Part shown: piece after piece, positions 1 to 5,171 of the stretch
Numbering within the stretch: the stretch's first letter is position 1
How the letters are laid out: every line of letters begins with the position of its first letter
Origin: Paraprevotella sp.
Lineage (GTDB): Bacteria; Bacteroidota; Bacteroidia; Bacteroidales; Bacteroidaceae
Direction: 5' to 3'
NCBI GenBank assembly: GCA_021205005.1
Contig: JAJPYK010000168.1
Span: 1-5,171 of the forward strand
DNA: 5,171 nucleotides
The notes under the pieces: model-generated
Databases searched by the model: none
What the model saw: the letters and a program-made list of their open reading frames with translations, nothing else
Told to the model about the DNA's origin: nothing
Position numbers and translations under genes: made by a program

Positions 1-681
1 GAAAAGAACGTGAAGCGGATTTCCGACAAAAGGAACATGACTTCAGAAATGACCATTTTACATTCGCATATCCTCATGACAGTGTGGAACAGCGACCGGA
101 GTCATTCTTACAGCAACATTGTCAAATTGCACAATACCGGCATCAGCTTCGATATCAATACCCAGTTGAGTAAACTCAGTTGGGCTATTGCCGATGCCAA
201 AATAGGATTTTCCGAAGCCCGCGAAACGTTTCAACGCATCGTGAAGACACGCCCGGCCAACAAATGGCTGGTATGGATATTGGCCTCACTGGCCAACATG
301 TCTTTCTGCCGTCTGTTCGGGGGAGATTTCATGGCCATGCTCATCGTATTGGTAGACACCTTAGCCGGTTACCGTCTGAAACAGATCATGCTGGAAGACG
401 GGCGGGACACTCGTTGCGTCTTTTTCTGTTGTGCATTCTTCTCCTCGGTCATCGGAGCGGCGGGTTATGTGTTCCATTTAGGAGAGGCACCTGAAATAGC
501 GTTGGGAACAAGCGTATTATACCTCATCCCGGGCATCCCTTATATCAACTCGGTAAGTGACCTTTTGGACGGACATTACGTCAGTTCTTTCAGCCGTTTC
601 ATGCACGCGATGGTGTTGACGGCCTGTTTGTCGGCCGGATTATGCGGCGGATTATTATTAATGAACATCAAATGGCTTTGA
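1..681 (+). CDS. ThrE/YjjP-like exporter subunit (DUF1212), 5'-truncated
   Basis: This is the larger subunit of a split ThrE-family inner-membrane exporter. Family members export threonine/serine (ThrE of Corynebacterium) or succinate (E. coli YjjP with YjjB); the substrate here cannot be told from sequence. The frame is open from base 1 to a TGA at 679-681, giving 226 visible residues. The GTG at 10 is most likely an internal valine, because the preceding codons (EKN) continue naturally into NVKRI and EMTILHSHILMT, which resemble the N-terminal soluble part of the family. About 25-30 residues are therefore probably missing upstream. Hydrophobic segments lie near residues 89-103, 106-125, 139-160, 166-185 and 200-222. 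Family hallmarks are CRLFGGD (307-327) and PGIPYINSVSDLL (529-567). The partner subunit starts 4 bases after the stop, so the two are almost certainly co-translated. The family assignment is strong and the substrate unknown. Confidence 0.88.
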   Translation, partial: EKNVKRISDKRNMTSEMTILHSHILMTVWNSDRSHSYSNIVKLHNTGISFDINTQLSKLSWAIADAKIGFSEARETFQRIVKTRPANKWLVWILASLANMSFCRLFGGDFMAMLIVLVDTLAGYRLKQIMLEDGRDTRCVFFCCAFFSSVIGAAGYVFHLGEAPEIALGTSVLYLIPGIPYINSVSDLLDGHYVSSFSRFMHAMVLTACLSAGLCGGLLLMNIKWL

Positions 682-685
682 TTGT

Positions 686-1180
686 ATGACCGGGATTTAT
701 CTACTCAATATTCTACAAGACGGATTCTTTGCAGCAATAGCGGCTATCGGTTTTTCCAGCATCAGCAACCCACCCAAACAGGCTTACAAGTACTGCGCTC
801 TCATCGCCGCCATCGGGCATGCCACGCGCTATGTCCTGACCCACAATGCGTACGGGGAAATGAATCTCATCGCCGCCAGTTTCATTGCATCGCTGGTCAT
901 CGGCGTACTGACCGTGTTCCTGGCCCCGCATGCCAAATGTCCGGCCGAGACATTCTCCTTTCCGGCCTTATTGCCCATGATTCCGGGTATGTTTGCTTAC
1001 CGGACGATAGAGGCTTTGCTTTTCGGCCTGACCCACAAGGAGAAAGAAGAATTCGACCATTATTTCTATTTGCTATCTTATAACGGACTTACCTTCATGT
1101 TCATCATTCTGGGCATGGTAGTAGGAGCCACCGTTCCTATCTTCCTGTTCAAGAACACTTCGTTCAAGGCCACGCGCTAA
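686..1180 (+). CDS. ThrE_2/YjjB-like exporter subunit (DUF3815)
   Basis: This is the small membrane subunit that completes the split ThrE-type exporter. It has 164 residues, close to the usual size of about 150-160 for YjjB-like proteins. Hydrophobic stretches lie near residues 4-26, 36-51, 60-80, 93-113 and 130-155. The conserved core PALLPMIPGMFAYR (residues 93-106) matches the proline- and glycine-rich signature of this half of the family. The ATG at 686 is chosen because it follows the upstream stop by only 4 bases and is followed at once by a membrane segment. No Shine-Dalgarno sequence is visible, as is normal in Bacteroidetes. In single-chain ThrE proteins this domain is fused behind the DUF1212 domain; here the two are separate genes, as in E. 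coli yjjP-yjjB. The stop is TAA at 1178-1180. The exported compound is not predictable (threonine, serine or a dicarboxylate are candidates). Confidence 0.88.
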   Translation: MTGIYLLNILQDGFFAAIAAIGFSSISNPPKQAYKYCALIAAIGHATRYVLTHNAYGEMNLIAASFIASLVIGVLTVFLAPHAKCPAETFSFPALLPMIPGMFAYRTIEALLFGLTHKEKEEFDHYFYLLSYNGLTFMFIILGMVVGATVPIFLFKNTSFKATR

Positions 1181-1190
1181 TCTTCGTTTC

Positions 1191-2096
1191 ATGGAACTGC
1201 GACAACTCAGATATTTCGTTAAAGCTGCGGAAACTCTCAATTTCTCCGAAGCGGCCAAAGGTCTGTTCATTACCCAAAGCACGCTCTCACAGCAGATCCG
1301 ACAACTGGAGACTGAACTGGACGCACAACTTTTCCAACGTAACAGTCACGAAGTGACGCTTACGGAAGCGGGAACGGAATTATTGCCTTACGCCAAGGAA
1401 ACCTTATATGCAGCGGATACCTGTCAGGAGCACATCCGCGACTTGAAACAATAGCTTACCGGCACCTTGAACATCGGCGTAACCTACTCCTTCAGCCCGA
1501 TCCTCACGGAGACCGTACTGACGTTCATGAAACAATACCCGGACGTAAAGCTGAACATCTTCTACAAGACGATGACGTAGCTGATGCAAATGCTCGGCAA
1601 ACTCGAAATAGACTTCGTGCTGGCATTCAAGCCAACTAATAAATATGAACAAGTGGAATCCAAGGTCTTGTTCGACAATCATCTGTCGGTCATAGTACAT
1701 TCACATCACGAACTTGCCCGACGGAGTCAAGTCACTCTCGCCGAACTGGAAAAATATGAATTTGCCTTTCCCAGCAAAGGGTTGCAGGCCCGCAACACGT
1801 TCGATCAAGTCATCTCCGAACAGGATTACCACTTCAAGATACGTGTGGAACTGAACGAAGTCAACATCTTGCTGAAGCTCATCAAGGAGAGCCATCTGGT
1901 GACCATTCTTTCCGAAGCCACGATACACGATGAATCCGACGTAAAGGCCATTCCGCTGGATATACATGGATTCGAAATGGAGGGCTGCATTCACACACTG
2001 AAAAACACCTACCGCAAACATTCGGCCCTGAAATTCATCCATCTGCTCAGCGAATCGCAAGCCATCCGGGAACGGATGCACACCTGGCGGACATAG
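1191..2096 (+). pseudogene. LysR-family transcriptional regulator with two in-frame amber codons
   Basis: Read through, the frame gives 301 codons, the normal length of a LysR-type regulator. Residues 1-60 form the winged helix-turn-helix: it opens MELRQLRYFVKAAE and contains FSEAAKGLFITQSTLSQQI, with EVTLTEAG in the wing. Residues from about 90 form the periplasmic-binding-protein-like effector domain, beginning LTGTLNIGVTYSFSP. TAG stops occur at 1452-1454 (codon 88, at the end of the linker helix) and 1578-1580 (codon 130, between KTMT and LMQML). There is no frameshift, and protein similarity continues cleanly on both sides of each stop. As written, only an 87-residue DNA-binding fragment would be made, plus perhaps a fragment from the ATG at 1584. 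The gene starts 10 bases after the exporter gene and ends 17 bases before ogt, so it probably lies inside that transcript. A nonsense pseudogene is the simplest reading; stop readthrough or sequence error are alternatives. Its target genes are unknown. Confidence 0.8.
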
Positions 2097-2113
2097 CCAT
2101 ACCCGACCGCAGA

Positions 2114-2626
2114 ATGTACCGTTACAAAGATCACTCTCCATGGGGAGAAATGACAGCTGTCAGCGACGGCACGAATTTGGTCGGCCTCTATTTTGACGGA
2201 CAGCACAATATTCCTCATCACATTGACGACAGATCTCTCGAAGCAGGCACGTTATCCGTTTTCCGACAAACGGCGGCATGGCTCGACACTGACTTCAAAG
2301 GCGAGCAACCCCAGTTCACGCCGAAAATCCGTTTGCAGGCCACCCCGTTCCGAATGCGCGTATGGCGCATACTTCAAAGCATCCCTTACGGCGAGACCCT
2401 GACCTATCAGAACATCGCACAGGAAGTGAGCCGACAAACCGGACAAGCGCGTATGTCAGCACAAGCCGTGGGCGGCGCCGTCGCACACAATCCCATCTGT
2501 ATCATCATCCCCTGCCATCGCGTAGTGGGGAAGGACGGCAGTCTGACCGGCTACGCCGGAGGACTGGACCGGAAAGCCGGGTTGTTGGCTCTGGAAGGGC
2601 AACAACATCCGTCGTCCGCCCAATAA
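2114..2626 (+). CDS. ogt: Methylated-DNA--[protein]-cysteine S-methyltransferase (Ogt/MGMT type)
   Basis: This cytoplasmic suicide DNA-repair protein transfers the alkyl group of O6-alkylguanine (and O4-alkylthymine) onto its own cysteine. It has 170 residues, a standard length. Residues 1-70 form the N-terminal ribonuclease-like domain, with the typical SPWGEMTAVSDGTNLVGLYF opening. Residues 76-162 form the catalytic domain: TPFRMRVWRILQSIPYGET, then AVGGAVAHNP, then the active site IIIPCHRVVG with Cys134 (codon 2513-2515), then the GYAGGLDRKAGLLALE end. The position usually held by the arginine finger (the R before AVGG in human MGMT and E. coli Ogt) is Gln117; this substitution is, from memory, common in Bacteroidetes and Firmicutes homologues. 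The ATG at 2114 is chosen because the family N-terminus begins there. The gene lies 17 bases after the LysR reading frame, so probable co-transcription. Nothing suggests it is broken. The stop is TAA. Confidence 0.95.
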   Translation: MYRYKDHSPWGEMTAVSDGTNLVGLYFDGQHNIPHHIDDRSLEAGTLSVFRQTAAWLDTDFKGEQPQFTPKIRLQATPFRMRVWRILQSIPYGETLTYQNIAQEVSRQTGQARMSAQAVGGAVAHNPICIIIPCHRVVGKDGSLTGYAGGLDRKAGLLALEGQQHPSSAQ

Positions 2627-2639
2627 GAAACATAACCGG

Positions 2640-2662
2640 CCTGTTCTGCGAAGCAAAACGGG
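2640..2662 (+). terminator. Hairpin just downstream of ogt, possible terminator or 3'-end stem
   Basis: The sequence CCTGTTCTGC, loop GAA, GCAAAACGGG can fold into a 10-position stem with one G-T pair and one C-A mismatch. CCGG tetramers flank it at 2636-2639 and 2668-2671. It starts 13 bases after the ogt stop, where a transcript end would be expected. No T-tract follows, so it is not a classical Rho-independent terminator; it may stabilise a 3' end, or be chance. Confidence 0.35.
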
Positions 2663-2720
2663 ATTATCCGGAAGAAAGTTCCCGCCTCACCCTTACATTT
2701 TTCCCGCTCCGGAAAGACGA

Positions 2721-2786
2721 AAATTTTTCTCCGCAGATTGAAATTTTTTTCTCCGCAGATTGATTTCCCGATCTGCGGAGAAAAAT
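2721..2786. repeat. Two direct copies and one inverted copy of a T-rich CTCCGCAGAT motif
   Basis: Copy 1 is at 2721-2741 and copy 2 at 2741-2763; both read AAA, a T-run (5 then 7 T), then CTCCGCAGATTGA. An inverted copy, ATCTGCGGAGAAAAAT, lies at 2771-2786. Copy 2 and the inverted copy form a perfect 15-bp stem (2746-2760 with 2771-2785) around a 10-base loop. Copy 1 with the inverted copy forms a perfect 16-bp stem (2723-2738 with 2771-2786) around a 32-base loop. Only one stem can form at a time. On either strand no T-run follows the stem in the way of a simple intrinsic terminator. It may be a REP-like intergenic palindrome or a transcript-end structure. It lies between ogt and the IS30 remnant. 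Confidence 0.8.
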
Positions 2787-2832
2787 CCGCGCCTCTCCAG
2801 ACCCTCATCCGCCCGTAGTACCCGGCTTCTGA

Positions 2833-3141
2833 CTGCCATACAAGAGGAATGCATTAAAAACAATTACGACAGACAACGGAAGCGAGTTTGCCGGGCATGG
2901 ATGGATGACTAAAATATTGAATGTACCTGTGTATTTTACTCACTCCTATTGCTCATGGCAAAAGGGAGCGATGGAAAACATCAACGAACTCATCAGGCAG
3001 TACATACCCAAGGGAGCAGACTTAAGCAAGGCCACAGAGGAGAAAATAGACGAAATCAGAAGGAAAATCAATGCCAGACCGAGAGAAAAATTAAACTTTC
3101 ACACGCCAGTTGAAAGGTTTTTTTTCAAAAATATTTCGTAA
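2833..3141 (+). pseudogene. IS30-family transposase, C-terminal remnant
   Basis: Reading from 2833 gives LPYKRNALKTITTDNGSEF, the end of the IS30-type DDE integrase core, and runs to a TAA at 3139-3141. The second catalytic Asp is at 2872-2874 (in TTDNGSEF) and the catalytic Glu at 2974-2976 (in GAMENINELIRQYIPKG), with 33 residues between them, as expected for this family. The end, INARPREKLNFHTPVERFFF, is the usual family C-terminus. The N-terminal helix-turn-helix and the first catalytic Asp are absent, and a TGA at 2830-2832 closes the frame just upstream. Only about 100 of the usual 300-plus residues remain, so the fragment cannot transpose. The ATG at 2905 is an internal methionine inside the core and does not mark a separate gene. 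What removed the 5' part is not visible. Confidence 0.88.
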
Positions 3142-3144
3142 TAT

Positions 3145-3152
3145 TACATTTG
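3145..3152 (+). promoter_or_regulatory. Bacteroidetes-type -7 promoter box (TACATTTG) for the fimbrillin gene
   Basis: TACATTTG matches the Bacteroides -7 consensus TAnnTTTG at all six fixed positions. It lies 59 bases before the ATG at 3212, which implies a start point near 3159 and a leader of about 50 bases. No clear -33 TTG stands at the usual distance; that area (3118-3125) is a run of eight T. The box begins 4 bases after the IS30 transposase stop, so it may lie in the end of the insertion sequence. Confidence 0.5.
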
Positions 3153-3211
3153 CTGATTGGCTCTGCCGTAAGAACAAGAAAAATGAAAATCAATAATAAT
3201 TCATACAAACC

Positions 3212-5169
3212 ATGATGAAACAGACAAAGAATATTTTCGCCCTGGTCGCCATAACCGTACTGGGCGCAGCATGCAGCAGTGAGGACGAACCGACCCTGAA
3301 CGGGCAGAACGACCCCGATGCCGTGACGATAAAAGCCGCGGTAGGTACCGGAACACAGACCTATTTTCGCCGGTGAGACGAACTTTCCGTGTCCGCGGGA
3401 ACGCAGGATGCCGTCAACTATACGTTCGACGGTACAAACTGGACCGCCACGGGAAAATATCTGAAATGGGAAAGCTCACCGATGAACTTCACCGCATGTT
3501 ATCCCGCGACAGACGGTACATCTGCCACCTCTTTTACACTGCCTGACGACCAGAGCAGTGAGGAGAATATTGCAGTCGCAGACTATATGACGCTTGTAGA
3601 CCGACCGATCGAACGACCACGGACGGACATACTGCCGGTCTGGCCTTGAACCGCCGAACGGCACGTGTCATCATCCGGATAGACGGGTTCAAGAATGAGT
3701 TTGATACAACCGCGCCAACCATCACCTACATGAAGATAACTTCCGGCGCAGCCGCTTATGCCGACAGCACGGCTTCGGGCAATCCTACGGCAGTCACACC
3801 CTATGTGCAGACTCCCGAAGGCCTGACTGCCGGACAGACAGGTACGACTTATACGGCTCTCGTCATTCCCACCGGAGATCAAACGGACGGGACATTCCTA
3901 TCCCTAAACATAGAGAACAAGACCCTTACACAGACGAATATCCCCGCTATGGAGGCAGGCAAAAGCTACACCTATCCTCTCATGGTGGGCAAGGACGCCC
4001 TGACTTTGGGAGAGGTAACGGTAGAGGACTGGACGAGCGGCGGGCTGACCGAAGATCCGGAAGATGCCGTCTCATATCCGTCTGCCGCCCCCTTGACCCA
4101 TACCGTTTACGTCCATGCAGGGGACATCGTAAACTATCCGGATTCCGTCGTCAAAGCGATGGACGGCACGGGCGAACTGCATGTAGTGGGGTCCCTTAAC
4201 CAAGCCGATCTCGATTACCTCACCACTACGTTTCATGAGTCATTTACCTTACTTGATCTGGCAAAAGCAATGGCTGCAGAAGAACTGACGCTAAACGGTA
4301 ATGGGGATAGTGGCTATTTTCCCCGGATAGAAACATTAGTCCCGGGGCCGGTAACCAATATTGCGGATGATGCTTTCGATTTTGCTAAAAAGCTAAAAGA
4401 GGTATACTTCTCTCACAGTCCCGATCTTATCTCCATCGGAGACTATGGGTTTACTTATACGGCCTTGGAGAGCATAGACTTGTCCGGTTGTCCGAAAATA
4501 CAGGACCTCGCAAACGCTTTCTTTTGGATTAAAACTTTAAAAAGCGTGAATCTTTCGGGCTGTACACATCTTTCCGAATTAGGAGACAATCTGTTCGCTC
4601 ACTGTTCTGCTTTGGAGAGCGTAGACTTGTCCGGCTGTTCGAATATCACCACTATCGGATATGATGCATTCGATTATTGTACGAGTTTGAAGAGCTTCGA
4701 TTTTACCGACCTTCCGAATCTCACCTCTATCGGAGAGTATGCTTTTTTGCTTTCCGCTTTGGATAAGGTCGATTTCTCCGGTTGTCCCAAACTCTCCATT
4801 ATCGAAAGGTTAGCTTTCGGTGAGTGTCCTGCGTTGCAGAGCATAGACTTTTCCGACTGTACCCATCTCACCTCTATCGGAGAACAAGCTTTCTATGAAT
4901 GTCCTGCGCTGAAGAGCATAGACTTTTCCAACTGTACCCGTCTCACCTCTATCAGAAACAACTCTTTCCTTTCAGACACGGCTCTTAGGGATGTCTACTT
5001 CGGGATGGAGAATCCTCCGGAAAGTTTCTCGGGAACATTAAGTACCGGTTTTGAGGATACAGTAGTGGGCCAATGTACGCTCCATCTCTCCTCAGCGGCG
5101 CAGGGTAACTCTGCATGGAGTTCTTTTGTCGGCACGGGGTGGAAGAACATGGTATATGACCGGAACTGA
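3212..5169 (+). pseudogene. Fimbrillin-like (Mfa/FimA type) surface lipoprotein with BspA-like LRR C-terminus, disrupted
   Basis: From the ATG at 3212 (or 3215) the frame gives a signal peptide, KNIFALVAITVLGAACSSED, with a lipoprotein-like Cys at residue 21. The lipobox is loose, with Gly at -3. A TGA at 3374-3376 (codon 55) ends it. The same frame then resumes as DELSVSAGTQDAVNY and runs to a stop at 3647-3649, while the true protein continues in the -1 frame (GLALNRRTARVIIRIDGF) to a TGA at 5167-5169. The frame change lies near 3595-3625. The fimbrillin domain ends near 4047 with KSYTYPLMVGKD and VTVEDWTSGG. It is followed by a BspA-type cap (GELHVVGSLNQADLDYLTTT) and eight leucine-rich repeats (4390-4980). 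The closing segment contains CTLHLSSAAQ and WKNMVYD. An intact version would be an exported pilus subunit or tip adhesin; that role is inferred. One stop plus one frameshift make it a pseudogene, or two sequence errors. Confidence 0.82.
4390..4980 (+). repeat. Tandem leucine-rich repeats, 72/75-bp period, eight units
   Basis: Units start at 4390, 4462, 4534, 4609, 4684, 4756, 4831 and 4906, and the closing segment begins at 4981 in the same phase. Each encodes 24 or 25 residues of the form aLxSIDLSGCxxLxxIgxxAFxxC, the BspA/LRR_5 pattern that stacks into a curved solenoid. Length changes are whole codons, so the frame is kept. Units 7 and 8 (4831 and 4906) agree at 44 of their first 48 bases, which marks a recent duplication; the earlier units are more divergent. 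Confidence 0.92.
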
Positions 5170-5171
5170 CC

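Larger units (their letters stand above)
2833..3175 (+). mobile_element. Right-end remnant of an IS30-type insertion sequence
   Basis: The transposase tail is followed by 30-40 bases (ACATTTGCTGATTGGCTCTG and neighbours) where the right terminal inverted repeat of such an element would be expected. The left end is missing, so the inverted repeat and any target duplication cannot be confirmed, and the right boundary given is an estimate. The element sits directly against the promoter region of the following surface-protein gene. Confidence 0.45.

Noticed and set aside
10..681. GTG at 10 as the true start of the exporter gene
   Set aside because: The frame is open to base 1 and the codons before the GTG fit the family, so the real start lies upstream of the window.
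682..1083. Alternative + strand frame of 133 codons over the YjjB-like gene
   Set aside because: It is rich in Arg, His, Ser and Cys with no membrane pattern, and it shadows a clear family member in the correct frame.
2551..2808. Minus-strand frame of 85 codons over the ogt end and the hairpins
   Set aside because: It is created by the repeat sequence and the ogt antisense strand, with no recognisable domain or start signal.
2905..3141. Independent 78-residue small gene
   Set aside because: It is the 3' part of the IS30 transposase remnant; family similarity extends upstream to about 2833 and the ATG is internal.
3595..3625. Programmed ribosomal frameshift in the fimbrillin gene
   Set aside because: No slippery heptamer or clear downstream stem is visible, and the in-frame TGA upstream would block translation anyway.
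3389..3649. GTG at 3389 as the start of a separate small protein
   Set aside because: It has no signal peptide and begins mid-domain (SVSAGTQ); it is the stretch of the broken fimbrillin between the TGA and the frameshift.
3583..3882. Minus-strand frame of 99 codons inside the fimbrillin region
   Set aside because: It is antisense to clear fimbrillin coding sequence and its composition is Ser-, Arg- and Gly-rich noise.
4390..4980. CRISPR-like or non-coding tandem repeat
   Set aside because: The period is 72/75 bases with codon-level variation and no spacers; it encodes leucine-rich repeats.

Overview
The window looks like chromosomal DNA from a Bacteroidales gut-type organism (Bacteroides, Parabacteroides, Alistipes or a close relative). 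The evidence is a fimbrillin-type surface lipoprotein carrying BspA-like leucine-rich repeats, an IS30-type transposase remnant of the kind common in this order, no clear Shine-Dalgarno sites before the starts, and a perfect match to the Bacteroidetes -7 promoter box (TAnnTTTG). Every recognisable gene is on the + strand.

Left half (1-2626): four tightly packed genes, probably one transcription unit. The first two are the two halves of a split ThrE-type inner-membrane exporter: a DUF1212/YjjP-like subunit cut by the window start, then a DUF3815/YjjB-like subunit. A LysR-type regulator follows; its frame is continuous over the normal family length but is interrupted by two in-frame TAG codons. 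The last gene is an apparently intact Ogt-type methylated-DNA-protein cysteine methyltransferase with the PCHRV active site.

Middle (2627-3211): no intact gene. A hairpin lies just after ogt. Next come two direct copies of a T-rich motif plus one inverted copy that can pair with either. Then follows a 3' remnant of an IS30-family transposase holding the last D and E of the DDE site. A perfect -7 box sits immediately after the transposase stop and about 60 bases before the next start.

Right half (3212-5169): one long surface-protein gene in pieces. A lipoprotein-like signal peptide leads into a fimbrillin (Mfa-like) domain, a BspA-type cap, and eight leucine-rich repeats of 24-25 residues. 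A TGA at codon 55 and a frameshift near 3595-3625 break it, so it reads as a pseudogene unless these are sequence errors.

I found no convincing new defence or catalytic system. The most notable features are the fimbrillin-LRR chimera with its recently duplicated repeats, the IS remnant that may supply its promoter, the three-armed repeat, and the two-amber LysR gene. Three consecutive protein remnants with disruptions mean that either the locus is decaying or the sequence needs verification.
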